Source: Aestuariibius sp. HNIBRBA575 (GTDB lineage: Bacteria > Pseudomonadota > Alphaproteobacteria > Rhodobacterales > Rhodobacteraceae). From it: a DNA stretch of 64,000 nucleotides. The position numbers and the translations under genes were made by a program. Location: positions 1,391,501 through 1,455,500 of the forward strand of contig NZ_CP162414.1 in NCBI RefSeq assembly GCF_040932005.1. The letters run 5' to 3'. This document shows, piece by piece, positions 50,514 to 59,460 of this stretch. Position 1 is the stretch's first letter, and each line of letters opens with the position of its first letter. A model generated the notes under the pieces. It was not told the origin of the DNA. It saw only the letters and a list, made by a program, of their open reading frames with translations, and ran no database searches.

Positions 50514-51056
50514 ATGCGGGTCCTGATCGACGCTTGTGTTCTGTACCCGACGGTGATGCGGGAAATTGTGTTGGGCTGCGCCCGCGCACGGTTGTTTGAA
50601 CCAAGGTGGAGCGCACGTATCTGCGAAGAATGGGCCCGCGCCGCGGCCCGTTTGGGCGCGGATGGGGAAACCTATGCGCGCGGTGAAATTGCGCGTTTGA
50701 ACATCGAATTTCCCCGCGCTGTGATTGCGCATAATGGGGCGTTGGATCAGCAGCTATGGTTGCCGGACAAAAATGACATTCACGTTTTTTCGTCTGCTGT
50801 TTCAGGGTTTTGTGATGCGATCCTCACATCAAACGCAAAGGATTTTCCGCGTAACATTTTAGCGGAACAGGACCTGCAACGCCTCGATCCGGACGGGTTT
50901 TTGATGTCACTGTTTGTCGATCATGACACAGTTGTTGAACAGGTCGCCAACACCGTGCTGACCGAAGCGATCCGCCTGTCCGGGCAGGAATGGACCATGC
51001 GCAAACTGCTCCGAAAGGCCCGTCTGCCACGCCTTGGCAAAGCTTTGGATCACTGA
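50514..51056 (+). CDS. PIN-domain protein (RSP_2648 family)
   Basis: 180 residues. The PIN acidic residues are visible as MRVLIDACVLYPTVMREIVL at the start, the central DKNDIHVFSSAVSGFCDAIL and TSNAKDFP. PIN proteins are metal-dependent RNases, often VapC-like toxins. No small antitoxin gene lies upstream; instead it follows the rRNA methyltransferase by 5 bases. It may be a stable RNase rather than a toxin. ATG 50514 has GTCTATAGGGCC upstream, a weak ribosome site. Confidence 0.85.
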   Translation: MRVLIDACVLYPTVMREIVLGCARARLFEPRWSARICEEWARAAARLGADGETYARGEIARLNIEFPRAVIAHNGALDQQLWLPDKNDIHVFSSAVSGFCDAILTSNAKDFPRNILAEQDLQRLDPDGFLMSLFVDHDTVVEQVANTVLTEAIRLSGQEWTMRKLLRKARLPRLGKALDH

Positions 51057-51088
51057 AACCTGCCATTTACAGGGGCAAATCCCTAAAA

Positions 51089-52189
51089 TCAGGTCGATTT
51101 GAAATGCTTGGACAGTTTGAGCCCCTGACCTTGATAATTGGACTTTATTTCGCGTCCATACAGGGCTTTGGGCTCTGCGCTCATGCGTTCATAAACCAAA
51201 CGCCCCACAACTTGGCCATGTTCCAGCACAAATGGCGCCTCATGGCACCGGACCTCTAACACGCCGCGCGAACCGGCCCCACCGGCGCCATCCCAGCCAA
51301 ATCCGGGGTCGAAGAACCCGGCATAATGCACGCGAAATTCGCCAACCATCGCCAGATAAGGGGCCATTTCAGCGGCGCAATCGGGCGGGATACAGATCGC
51401 TTCGCGGCTGACGAGAATGTAAAACGCGCCGGGGTCCAGAATGATGCGGCCTTGGGACGTGCGCACCTCTTCCCAGTAATCGGCAGGGTCATAATGATCC
51501 AGATTGGCCAGATCGACCACACCTGTGTGACGTTTGGCGCGGTAGCCGACCAAATCGCCGGAACGGGGCTGTAGATCGACTGAAAATCCCAGCCCGTCGG
51601 AAATCACCGGGTCCCCGGACACAATCGGGGATCGGGCATGCACAGCGCGCAGTTCATCATCACTGAGTAGGGTTTTACCCTGTCGGAAAATGATCTGGTT
51701 CAACAATTGACCGGGCTGGGCCACGACGGAAAAGCTTTGCGGGCAGATTTCAGCATAAAGCGGGCCGTCATATCCGTCGGGAATACGGTCAAATTCAACC
51801 CCGTGATCGGTGATCACCCGGGTCATCAGATCAAGCCGCCCCGTCGAGGATTTGGCAGAGGCCGCAGCGGTCATACCGTCGGGCAGGGACAGGTATTCCA
51901 TCAAGGGAATCACATAAACACAGCCCTTTTCCAGCACCGCGCCACCGGTCAGGGCGATTTTATGCATGGTCAGTTCATCCAACCGATCCGCCACGGTACG
52001 CCCGTGACCTGCCAAAAACGACGCCCGCACACGGTACGCAATCGCGCCCAGCCGTAAATCCAGAGATGCCGGTTGAATTTGTTCGTTCAAAATCGGGGAA
52101 GAGGCCGAAATTCCGCCCGACGCGATCAGGGTTTCGATCTGATGATCCGCCAACACTCCGGTGTCGATTTGCGCGTTATCTGCGTTCAT
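51089..52189 (-). CDS. dcd: 2'-deoxycytidine 5'-triphosphate deaminase, long alphaproteobacterial form
   Basis: 366 residues from ATG 52189, with GGGGGAACG upstream on the minus strand; the longer frame runs back through the tRNA and is not real. The dUTPase-like fold shows LNEQIQPASLDLRLGAIAYR near the N-terminus, SSTGRLDLMTRVITDHG and, in the second half, VHYAGFFDPGFGWDGAGGAG followed by VLEVRCHEAPFVLEHGQVVG. The enzyme makes dUTP for thymidylate synthesis. It is almost twice the length of E. coli Dcd, a feature of this branch. Confidence 0.93.
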   Translation of the reverse strand: MNADNAQIDTGVLADHQIETLIASGGISASSPILNEQIQPASLDLRLGAIAYRVRASFLAGHGRTVADRLDELTMHKIALTGGAVLEKGCVYVIPLMEYLSLPDGMTAAASAKSSTGRLDLMTRVITDHGVEFDRIPDGYDGPLYAEICPQSFSVVAQPGQLLNQIIFRQGKTLLSDDELRAVHARSPIVSGDPVISDGLGFSVDLQPRSGDLVGYRAKRHTGVVDLANLDHYDPADYWEEVRTSQGRIILDPGAFYILVSREAICIPPDCAAEMAPYLAMVGEFRVHYAGFFDPGFGWDGAGGAGSRGVLEVRCHEAPFVLEHGQVVGRLVYERMSAEPKALYGREIKSNYQGQGLKLSKHFKST

Positions 52190-52235
52190 GATCGTTCCCC
52201 CTTTTGGTTCCCCATAACATGTTTGTTCATGATAC

Positions 52236-52274
52236 AAAAACACCCGCTGCGCAAATCGCGAAGCGGGTGTTTTT
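52236..52274 (-). terminator. Terminator after tRNA-Pro
   Basis: A perfect 13-bp stem (52236-52248 with 52262-52274, AAAAACACCCGCT and its complement) has a 13-base loop that can itself pair (GCG/CGC). T-rich arms end the structure. It stands 22 bases past the tRNA 3' end. Confidence 0.88.
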
Positions 52275-52296
52275 GAGTATCGGTAACGTCGTTTAA

Positions 52297-52373
52297 TGGT
52301 CGGGCTAGCAGGACTCGAACCTGCGACCTTCCGTCCCCCAGACGGACGCGCTACCAGGCTGCGCCATAGCCCG
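52297..52373 (-). tRNA. tRNA-Pro (anticodon GGG)
   Basis: 77 bases. On the minus strand the acceptor arms are CGGGCTA and TAGCCCG, with discriminator A and an encoded CCA (52297-52299). The D arm reads GCGCAGCCTGGTAGCGC. The anticodon stem is TCCGT/ACGGA with loop CTGGGGG, giving anticodon GGG. The T arm contains GGTTCGAGTCC. All arms pair. Confidence 0.95.
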
Positions 52374-52451
52374 ACATTGGGTCTTAATAGCGTTTTGGGC
52401 GGGGCGGGCAAGCGGAAAAATGCGCGATTTGGATTGAATTTCCAATTCCGA

Positions 52452-53339
52452 TCAGGCGGATTTCATCCGTGTGTGCAAATCTTTTAGGCGGGCCAGAAGC
52501 GGCGCATAGGTGGCGGCATCCGCATGTAACGCACCGGGCTTTTTCTGGATCAAATCATGCAGAACGCTGGGGGCTAGATCTGGCTCCATAACGTCCAGCG
52601 AAATATCCACACGCCGTTTTTGCGGCGTCGGTTCACCCTCTTGTTCGGGGTGGGGGTCAGCTGTGCTCTGATCAATATCGGTTTTGGTGTCCGAACTTGG
52701 GCGTTTTGACAAAAACGACGGAAGCGCAGCTGGCTCGGATGGGACATCCGTTTTGACCGGCTGTGCGTCGGGAATGTGGGGGGGCGTGTCCGCTTCGATC
52801 TTTGACGATTCGGTGATCGCACCGGCGATCACTTCCATCGGGGTTTGGCTAGGTGTGGTCGGTTTGGTGTCGACCGCCGCATCTGGCTGGTCAGCAACCG
52901 CCGCCGCATCATCCACATCTGAAACGACACCAGAATCCGCCTGTTCTGCTAGCGCAACCACTGGTTTGGCCATTTCGGGTTTTGCGGTTCTGGGCTGTTC
53001 GGGGGGCAACACCACACGGGCCTGCACCAAATCGCCCGTATCCTGATCTGCCGGGCCTTCGCCGGGCAGGGGGGCGGACATGGCGGAAACGGCTTTGACG
53101 CCTTTTTCACGCAGGGTTTTCTGCGCGCCTTTGATGGTCATCCCATCATCATGCAGCAACGTTTTGATGCCGCCCAACAGCCGCATATCCTGAGGCCGGT
53201 AATAGCGTCGCCCACCCGCGCGTTTGACGGGTTTCACTTGTGGAAACTTGCTTTCCCAAAATCGCAGAACATGGGCCGGGGAATCCAGCCATTCTGCGAC
53301 TTCGGAAATGGTGCGGAATGCGTCGCGGGATTTGCTCAT
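52452..53339 (-). CDS. MerR-type transcriptional regulator with long disordered middle
   Basis: 295 residues. The N-terminal 75 residues form a MerR helix-turn-helix: [20 protein letters not shown] and [20 protein letters not shown] followed by [20 protein letters not shown]. The next 180 residues are Pro/Ala/Asp/Glu-rich and probably disordered, and a short conserved C-terminal helix follows ([14 protein letters not shown]). The gene sits directly downstream of ihfA, as in many alphaproteobacteria. The regulatory target is unknown. Confidence 0.9.
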   Translation of the reverse strand: MSKSRDAFRTISEVAEWLDSPAHVLRFWESKFPQVKPVKRAGGRRYYRPQDMRLLGGIKTLLHDDGMTIKGAQKTLREKGVKAVSAMSAPLPGEGPADQDTGDLVQARVVLPPEQPRTAKPEMAKPVVALAEQADSGVVSDVDDAAAVADQPDAAVDTKPTTPSQTPMEVIAGAITESSKIEADTPPHIPDAQPVKTDVPSEPAALPSFLSKRPSSDTKTDIDQSTADPHPEQEGEPTPQKRRVDISLDVMEPDLAPSVLHDLIQKKPGALHADAATYAPLLARLKDLHTRMKSA

Positions 53340-53353
53340 CCGCGCGCCTCCTT

Positions 53354-53656
53354 TCAGCTTTTGTTGCCAGCTGCCACGCGGTCTTTCATCAGATGCGAGG
53401 GCCGGAAAGTGAGAACGCGGCGAGGGTGAATTGGCACTTCTTCCCCGGTTTTGGGGTTACGTCCAACGCGCGCCGCTTTGTCGCGAATTGAAAAAGTTCC
53501 GAATGAGGAAATTTTGACCGTTTCCCCAGAGACCAGCGCATCAGAAACGTGTGACAGCACGCTTTCAACCAATTGAGCGCTGTCGTTGCGTGACAGGCCA
53601 ACTTCTTCGTGTACGGCCTCTGCCAAATCCATGCGTGTAAGTGTCTTATCTACCAT
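53354..53656 (-). CDS. ihfA: Integration host factor alpha subunit
   Basis: 100 residues, the usual length. [20 protein letters not shown] forms the helical body, [20 protein letters not shown] the beta arm base, and [20 protein letters not shown] the conserved DNA-intercalating arm with its Pro. IHF bends DNA in promoters and recombination sites; in this group it also affects GTA production, according to published work on related bacteria. It lies between fabH and the merR gene. Confidence 0.95.
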   Translation of the reverse strand: MVDKTLTRMDLAEAVHEEVGLSRNDSAQLVESVLSHVSDALVSGETVKISSFGTFSIRDKAARVGRNPKTGEEVPIHPRRVLTFRPSHLMKDRVAAGNKS

Positions 53657-53784
53657 CCCTATCCCTCCGTTTGGTTAAGTCTAGGCAGAACCGAAATTCA
53701 GAGTCAATAACAGGGACTTGCGAGAAGCCGTTCAGGCGGAATTCTGTGTGTATTTTGTGGGATTTGGCGGAAAGTGACGCGAAA

Positions 53785-54768
53785 TTACCAGCGCAGAACA
53801 ACCGCGCCCCATGCCAAACCGCCGCCGATGGCCTCAGCAACCAGCAGATCACCCGGTTTGATCTGACCGTTTTGCACACCCACAGACAGGGCCAGCGGGA
53901 TCGATGCGGCTGATGTGTTGCCGTGGTCCTGAACGGTCACCACCACTTTGTCCATGCTCACGCCCAGTTTGCGGGCCGTGCCTTGGATGATGCGGATATT
54001 GGCCTGATGGGGCACAATCCAGTCCACATCATCGTGACCCAGCCCGGATTTCACCAAGGCAGAATCAGCGGTTGAGGCCAGTTTTTCCACGGCCTGACGG
54101 AACAGGGCATTGCCCTGCATCACGATAAACCCGGTTTGCTGGCTGACCATGCCGCCATCCACATACAGCAGATCACGGTAACGCCCGTCAGAATTCAGAT
54201 CACAGCCCAGAATGCCCCGGTCATCAGATGTGCCATCGCCCATCTGCGCCTCAAGGATCACAGCGCCAGCCCCGTCGCCAAACAGCACACAGGTGGACCG
54301 ATCGGTGAAATCAAGGATGCGGCTAAAGGTTTCGGCCCCAATCACCAGCACCCGTTTGGCCTGACCGGATAGAATCATCCCATTGGCATTGGTCAGGGCA
54401 TAGACAAACCCAGCGCAGACCGCCTGAATGTCATAGGCAAACCCTTGGGTCATGCCCAGTTTCTGCTGCACCATGGTGGCTGCGGATGGAAATGTCATAT
54501 CCGGGGTGGATGTGGCGACAATCACCGCGTCGATGTCGTCAGCCTGCAATCCGGCATGATCCAGCGCGGCTTGGGCGGCTTTGGCCCCCAGATCAGAGGT
54601 AAATTCATCCTCGGCGGCAAAGTGGCGCCGTTCAATCCCTGATCGCGTGCGAATCCATTCGTCACTGGTTTCCAGTGTGGCCTCAAAGTGTGTGTTTGGC
54701 ACAACCCGCTCAGGCAGGTAATGCCCCACTCCTCGGACCACGGCGCGCAGAGTTTGGGATGGTGTCAT
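53785..54768 (-). CDS. fabH: 3-oxoacyl-ACP synthase III
   Basis: 327 residues from ATG 54768; the longer frame to 54870 overlaps plsX. FabH condenses acetyl-CoA with malonyl-ACP to start fatty acid synthesis. The catalytic triad is visible as Cys in DIQAVCAGFVYALTNANG, His in DWIVPHQANIRIIQGTA and Asn in DHGNTSAASIPLALSVG. It starts 4 bases after the plsX stop. The ribosome site is poor, so coupling to plsX translation is likely. Confidence 0.95.
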   Translation of the reverse strand: MTPSQTLRAVVRGVGHYLPERVVPNTHFEATLETSDEWIRTRSGIERRHFAAEDEFTSDLGAKAAQAALDHAGLQADDIDAVIVATSTPDMTFPSAATMVQQKLGMTQGFAYDIQAVCAGFVYALTNANGMILSGQAKRVLVIGAETFSRILDFTDRSTCVLFGDGAGAVILEAQMGDGTSDDRGILGCDLNSDGRYRDLLYVDGGMVSQQTGFIVMQGNALFRQAVEKLASTADSALVKSGLGHDDVDWIVPHQANIRIIQGTARKLGVSMDKVVVTVQDHGNTSAASIPLALSVGVQNGQIKPGDLLVAEAIGGGLAWGAVVLRW

Positions 54769-54772
54769 GTGT

Positions 54773-55903
54773 TTATTTACTGCCTGTGGCGGACGCGCCG
54801 GATGCGGCGGCGTCAATTTCCTTAACGTCATCTTGGGCGAGGGATGCCGCAGATGCAACCCGTGCCGCAAGTTTGTCGGTGAAACCGGATTGCGCCAATT
54901 GATGTGCCAATTGCAGCGCCGCTTTGACCCCGGTCGAATCGGCGGATCCGTGGCTTTTCACGACTGTGCCATTCAGCCCCAGAAACACGCCGCCATTGAC
55001 GCGGCGCGGGTCCATCCGTTTGCTGAGCCGTTTCAGCGATGTCATCGCCAACAGGGCCGCAATGCGCGATAGGGGCGTCTTCTTAAAGGCTTCGCGCAGG
55101 AATTGGCTGATCAGGCTGGCCGTGCCTTCGCCGGTTTTCAGCGCGACATTGCCGGTGAACCCATCGGTCACAATCACGTCAACGCGATCGCCGGGAATAT
55201 CGCCACCTTCGACAAAACCGACATAGTCGAATTCAGCCAATGGCGCCATGCGGGCGATCATTTCATGGGCCACCTTTAATTCGGCGCGGCCTTTGTGTTC
55301 TTCGGTGCCGACATTCAGCAGGCCAATACGCGGGCGGGGCATGTTCATGCCATTGCGCGCATAGGACGCCCCCATCAGGGCATAGGTCAGCAAATCATCC
55401 TGATCGGCGCGAATATCAGCGCCCACATCCAGCATCACGTTGAACCCGGACGGGTTGCGCGATGGCCACAGACAGGCAATGGCGGGGCGATTGACGCCCT
55501 CGGCTTTGCGAAGGCGGATCATGGCCACCGCCATCAAGGCGCCGGTATTGCCGCAACTGACACAGACATCGGCCTGTTTGTCACGCACAGCTTCGATGGC
55601 GGACCACATGGACGTGTCTTTGCCGTGGCGCATCACTTGGCTGGGTTTGTCTGACATCGACACCACACCGTCGGCATGATGGATGGTCACGCGATCCGCG
55701 ATGCCGCGTTTGGTCAGCATCGGTTTCAGCGTTTCCTCTGGCCCATGCAAAATCGCGCGGGCGCCGGGGGTCGTTTTCAGAAAACGCGCAAGGCCCGCAA
55801 CAATGGTTGCAGGCCCTTGATCGCCGCCCATGGCGTCGACAGATAGAACAACGTCTTTAGGCATAGCCGCACCCCGGTCTTGATCCTTCAAAATCTGGGT
55901 CAT
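54773..55903 (-). CDS. plsX: Phosphate acyltransferase PlsX
   Basis: 376 residues from ATG 55903; ATG 55864 (363 residues, beginning MPKDVVLSVDAMGGD) is an equally reasonable start, as both have G-rich sites upstream. PlsX makes acyl-phosphate from acyl-ACP for phospholipid synthesis. VVLSVDAMGGDQGPATIVAG, VCVSCGNTGALMAVAMIRL and VDVIVTDGFTGNVALKTGEG are the family landmarks. The gene is set between rpmF and fabH as in most proteobacteria. Confidence 0.95.
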   Translation of the reverse strand: MTQILKDQDRGAAMPKDVVLSVDAMGGDQGPATIVAGLARFLKTTPGARAILHGPEETLKPMLTKRGIADRVTIHHADGVVSMSDKPSQVMRHGKDTSMWSAIEAVRDKQADVCVSCGNTGALMAVAMIRLRKAEGVNRPAIACLWPSRNPSGFNVMLDVGADIRADQDDLLTYALMGASYARNGMNMPRPRIGLLNVGTEEHKGRAELKVAHEMIARMAPLAEFDYVGFVEGGDIPGDRVDVIVTDGFTGNVALKTGEGTASLISQFLREAFKKTPLSRIAALLAMTSLKRLSKRMDPRRVNGGVFLGLNGTVVKSHGSADSTGVKAALQLAHQLAQSGFTDKLAARVASAASLAQDDVKEIDAAASGASATGSK

Positions 55904-55922
55904 AGCGGCCGCCTAAATCAGT

Positions 55923-56129
55923 TTATGCCGCGTCGTCGTCCAGATCCACGTCCGCAACCTGTGCGATCACTTCACGGTCCGCATAGGTGCCACAAGAGGG
56001 GCAAATGTGATGTGGGCGCTTCAGCTCACCACATGATGGGCATTCATTTGGGTTTGCACCAGAAAGAGCGTGGTGCGAGCGACGGTTGTTCCGACGCGAC
56101 TTGGAGATCTTATTCTGTGGGACAGCCAT
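55923..56129 (-). CDS. rpmF: 50S ribosomal protein L32
   Basis: 68 residues. It begins [20 protein letters not shown] and contains the zinc-ribbon-like [20 protein letters not shown], so this is the Cys-containing (zinc) type of L32. A short acidic tail (DVDLDDDAA) ends the protein. The gene lies 19 bases before plsX. Placement between the YceD-like gene and plsX is the standard order. Confidence 0.97.
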   Translation of the reverse strand: MAVPQNKISKSRRNNRRSHHALSGANPNECPSCGELKRPHHICPSCGTYADREVIAQVADVDLDDDAA

Positions 56130-56297
56130 GTCTCAACCTCGGTTTAAGGGGCCATATCGTGGGCCCGTCGTTTATCTAAATTCAGTCCGGTTTCGCGGGG
56201 TCATATGCGATTGTACGGCCCCTGTCGAGACGTATCTGACAGGCGGGTGAACATAGTTTCGTTCCCACAAAACGCAAGTGGTTTTCGATCACCCGGT

Positions 56298-56852
56298 TTA
56301 TGCGTCGTTTTCGCCGTTCTTGTCCAAGCTGTTACGCAAGGCAGCCAACCCTGCAAAGGGGCGCGCATCTTCGTCTGTCATTGGGGTTTGGCCGGGTTCT
56401 GTGAACACAGCCGACCCAATTTCGGCCCCATCTTTGCGTGGATAGGGGGGCAGATGCAGCGCCAGCGCTTCGATCATCACTTGGGCGACGTCCAATACTT
56501 CGGGCAGTGATTCCAGATTTTCCTCGTCGGTCATTTCAACCTCGGAATCGTCAGGCTCCACATAGCCGGTCACATATTGGCGTTCGACCTTTTCGTCGAT
56601 TCGTGTGGTCACCGGATCCAGCGTCACCACACATTCCTGCACCACAGTCGCCCCGATATCGGCAACAAGCCGCCAATCCCTGGACCCCATCGGATCCAGC
56701 CGTCCCGAGAACCGCAATTTGCGCAGCCCGAGCAGGTCCAGATCAACCCCTATGGCGTTTCGGCCCTCTGCGTCGGGTTCAATAACAAAGTCCAGACCGG
56801 CCCGATTGGGCAGATCCGCGATGCGAATGAGGTGTTCGGGCAAAGAGGCCAT
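56298..56852 (-). CDS. DUF177 (YceD-like) protein
   Basis: 184 residues. The DUF177 core is seen in RFSGRLDPMGSRDWRLVADI, VVQECVVTLDPVTTRIDEKV (with the single conserved Cys) and DVAQVMIEALALHLPPYPRK. Family members are linked to 23S rRNA handling and are placed upstream of rpmF, as here (168-base gap). It starts 81 bases from the divergent bamE gene. Confidence 0.9.
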   Translation of the reverse strand: MASLPEHLIRIADLPNRAGLDFVIEPDAEGRNAIGVDLDLLGLRKLRFSGRLDPMGSRDWRLVADIGATVVQECVVTLDPVTTRIDEKVERQYVTGYVEPDDSEVEMTDEENLESLPEVLDVAQVMIEALALHLPPYPRKDGAEIGSAVFTEPGQTPMTDEDARPFAGLAALRNSLDKNGENDA

Positions 56853-56933
56853 TGTGCTTCCATTCTTGAAGTTTCAGGTCCGCTTGATGTAAGCGGGGAT
56901 ACGGGCCGTCAAGGCCAAACAAATGAGGTCGAC

Positions 56934-57410
56934 ATGCGTAAAGCACCAAAATCCGCAGCCAAGACACTGCGCGCTGCAATTTGTATCGCAGGATTGGGCG
57001 CTATGGTCGCGTGTTCGCCGATCTATCGCAACCATGGTTTTATCCCGCCAGAACAGGACCTGTCCGAATTGTTGGTTGGGATTGATACCCGCGACAGTGT
57101 TGAGGACGTGGTTGGGCCGCCCACCGCCGGGGGTGTTACGGATTCCAGCGGCTATTATTATGTCCAAAGCCGGTTCCGCAAATTTGGCCCGTTTGAACCC
57201 CAAGAGGTCGAGCGCGAAGTTCTGGCCATCACCTTTGATGCGGATGGGGTTGTTCAGAATATCGAACGTTTTGGCCTAGAGGATGGTCAGGTTGTGACCC
57301 TGTCGCGCCGTGTGACGGATGATAATATTCAGGACACCACGTTTATCCGCCAGTTGATGGGCAGCTTTGGCCGCGTGGACGCCGAAGGTCTGCTGGGCGC
57401 GCCGGGCTAA
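56934..57410 (+). CDS. bamE: Outer membrane assembly lipoprotein BamE (SmpA/OmlA)
   Basis: 158 residues from ATG 56934, with GAGG about 6 bases upstream; the frame further upstream is a shadow of the YceD-like gene. A lipobox near AMVACSPIY gives a lipid-anchored Cys at residue 26. The BamE fold is seen in GIDTRDSVEDVVGPPTAGGV, YYYVQSRFRKFGPFEPQEVE and VLAITFDADGVVQNIERFG. It is part of the BAM complex that inserts beta-barrel proteins. Confidence 0.92.
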   Translation: MRKAPKSAAKTLRAAICIAGLGAMVACSPIYRNHGFIPPEQDLSELLVGIDTRDSVEDVVGPPTAGGVTDSSGYYYVQSRFRKFGPFEPQEVEREVLAITFDADGVVQNIERFGLEDGQVVTLSRRVTDDNIQDTTFIRQLMGSFGRVDAEGLLGAPG

Positions 57411-57435
57411 GGTTTCGGGCAAAAACCCAATCAAA

Positions 57436-58188
57436 TCAGGGCTTTTCGGCCTGCTCTTGAAGTGCGATGGCAAGGTCGCCATAGCCGGTTTTTCGATGTT
57501 CAAACGCCAGTCCCATCCGGTCGGCATGTCCCCGCGCCAATTCGACCAGCGCCGGGTCATCGATCTGTGATTGATAGACCAACGTGGTGTAATTGCCGAA
57601 ATACATGTCCAGCAATTGCGGATGACGATCCAGCCCCAGCGGTTTCCAGACAAAGGCGTCAAACTGGCGTGCCAGGAAATCTGTCAGATAAAAACAGGTG
57701 ACTTCGCCTTGGGCAGCAAAGGCGTCATTGCCTTCGTAAAATGAATAGCAATGCGGGCCTTTGATCATTTCAACGCCCATGTCATCACAGGCTGATTTCA
57801 ATTGCCCACCTGTGCCGCAATCCGCATAGGCCACAAAAATGCGGGTGTATTGATCCCGTCTTTGGGCGACCGCGTCTTTGACGGCATCGGTGATGCGATC
57901 TGGGTGATTGTGCAGAATTGCGGGCAGGCAATGCAGGTCCAGATGGTGCCAGTTATTGCCACGGATCAGGGCCAGAATTTCACGCGCCAGTGCACCGCAG
58001 GCCAGAATCAACACCCGTTCGGTCCCAAGATCAGTGTTGGATCCAGATAAATCCAACCCCTGTTCTGTCAGTTCCACGTCAGAAACCGATTGGGATATGT
58101 CCAGTGGGGGGGCGGGCTTTTTCACGCAGGCAGACCTAACATTGACGCAACAGGCGGATTGCCCATCAACATATCCTGATGGTTCCAT
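57436..58188 (-). CDS. DUF1638 protein, probable methionine-synthase accessory factor
   Basis: 250 residues from ATG 58188; GTG 58125 (beginning KKPAPPLDIS) with AGG at good spacing may be the true start, since the first 20 residues are Cys-containing and poorly conserved in style. The DUF1638 core is VLILACGALAREILALIRGN, FVAYADCGTGGQLKSACDDM, and CYSFYEGNDAFAAQGEVTCF. Several conserved Cys and the neighbourhood of a corrinoid protein and a homocysteine methyltransferase suggest work with the split cobalamin-dependent methionine synthase of this group. The exact role is not known to me. Confidence 0.82.
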   Translation of the reverse strand: MEPSGYVDGQSACCVNVRSACVKKPAPPLDISQSVSDVELTEQGLDLSGSNTDLGTERVLILACGALAREILALIRGNNWHHLDLHCLPAILHNHPDRITDAVKDAVAQRRDQYTRIFVAYADCGTGGQLKSACDDMGVEMIKGPHCYSFYEGNDAFAAQGEVTCFYLTDFLARQFDAFVWKPLGLDRHPQLLDMYFGNYTTLVYQSQIDDPALVELARGHADRMGLAFEHRKTGYGDLAIALQEQAEKP

Positions 58189-58258
58189 CCCGCCCGATCC
58201 GGTGCAAGCCCAAAAACGGCACGCTCAAACGCGGTTGCGCCTTTGGCGGGAAGGGGCG

Positions 58259-59302
58259 CTAATCCTCAAAGTTGAGCAGCAGATTTGTCTCATAGGGTTT
58301 GATGGTTTGACGCGCGGTTGCCCCGTAATGCAGGCCTTTATCAATGGCCAGTTCCGGGAACAGCGCCAACAATTCGTCCCTTGTATCCTGCGCCACATTG
58401 TCGAGCGTGAATTCACCGGGGTGAAAGCTCTCAGAGGGGCAATTTTCGGCATAGATAATTTCATGCGTGTCAAACATCAGGTGGTAATAGGTCACCATCC
58501 CGCCCTCTTTGGGGCGAATCGTCAGGTCATTCACCAGATGTTTCGCCGGGATCAGCACCTCGGCTACGCCAAACAGCATTTCGCATTGCGGCCCATAATA
58601 CAGCATCCGGTGCTGCGGCGAGACCAGCAAATCGCTGTCATTGTCTAATGCGCCTTTCTGGATCAGGATCGGGGCGAATGCGCCCTCAGCTTGGACCTGG
58701 CAGGTCCCAATCCAGCGAATTTCCTGAAACCCGTGATCCATCGTCAGGATTTTATCACCAACAGAGAGGGTTTCGATGGGTTTTTGACCTGATTGTGTCG
58801 TGATCCGGGTGCCGGATGTAAAACAAGTGATAAAGGTCGGGTCCATCCGGTCGACGTTCAGGCCATATGCGTAATTGGAATTTAGGGAATCAAATGTCAC
58901 CGATTGAATGGGGGCAGATTGCATCGTTGCATGATCGGTATTGTCGGAATATTCGGGCACCCAATAGGTGTTGCCATCGGTATCTTGGGCAACCACTGCG
59001 GTGACATTGGCGGTGGACCCATCGATAAATGTTACCGTCGCATTGTAAACGGCCGTCCCGTCAAATTCCTGCGCCACGCCGCTGTCATTGATTTCAAACG
59101 TATCCCCGGGATATGCCATGTCGTAAAATGTGTCCCAGACACTGACCGCGTCCCAAGTTTGGGCGTGATCCACCAGAGAATCCCCGGGGCCACCAAAGGT
59201 GAGGCCGACCAGATCCCCTGCGCTTTCGGAGTAATCATTCCCTTCCACTGAATCGATGTCCGATTGGACACCTAAATAGAATACATTAAATGACGATGGC
59301 AT
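58259..59302 (-). CDS. Hint-domain (Hedgehog/intein-type) protein
   Basis: 347 residues. Residues 1-155 form an Asp-rich beta domain (FEINDSGVAQEFDGTAVYNA, DTDGNTYWVPEYSDN). A Hint_2 domain follows at about 157-300: it starts at Cys160 in ITCFTSGTRITTQSGQKPIE, continues LSVGDKILTMDHGFQEIRWI and has the LLVSPQHRMLYYG block B His. Such domains can cut the chain at the Cys. No Sec signal is seen; related proteins carrying RTX-like regions are thought to be exported by type I systems. It is an insertion between the DUF1638 and corrinoid genes. Confidence 0.88.
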   Translation of the reverse strand: MPSSFNVFYLGVQSDIDSVEGNDYSESAGDLVGLTFGGPGDSLVDHAQTWDAVSVWDTFYDMAYPGDTFEINDSGVAQEFDGTAVYNATVTFIDGSTANVTAVVAQDTDGNTYWVPEYSDNTDHATMQSAPIQSVTFDSLNSNYAYGLNVDRMDPTFITCFTSGTRITTQSGQKPIETLSVGDKILTMDHGFQEIRWIGTCQVQAEGAFAPILIQKGALDNDSDLLVSPQHRMLYYGPQCEMLFGVAEVLIPAKHLVNDLTIRPKEGGMVTYYHLMFDTHEIIYAENCPSESFHPGEFTLDNVAQDTRDELLALFPELAIDKGLHYGATARQTIKPYETNLLLNFED

Positions 59303-59404
59303 TGTTTTTCACCCGTTTTATTCCCACGTCCTCAGCATGGGGGTGGATGATTTCCAATCGCTTAAAAATCTTGGCTAATAGCCTCAATTTTAACGAGTAT
59401 TGAC

Positions 59405-59433
59405 GAAAAAAGGCCCGGAAAATCCGAGCCTTT
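59405..59433 (-). terminator. Terminator after the corrinoid protein gene
   Basis: An 11-bp stem with one imperfect pair (59409-59419 with 59423-59433) and an AAA loop are followed on the minus strand by TTTTTTCGTC. It separates the B12-binding gene from the Hint gene. Confidence 0.85.
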
Positions 59434-59460
59434 GTCATAGATTTTAATCAGGTTTGAACG

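Noticed and set aside
50514..51056. VapBC-type toxin-antitoxin pair
   Set aside because: The PIN protein has no small DNA-binding antitoxin gene upstream or downstream; its neighbours are an rRNA methyltransferase and dcd.
52190..52411. N-terminal extension of the dCTP deaminase frame
   Set aside because: It runs through the tRNA-Pro terminator and tRNA gene. ATG 52189 has its own ribosome site and the family N-terminus.
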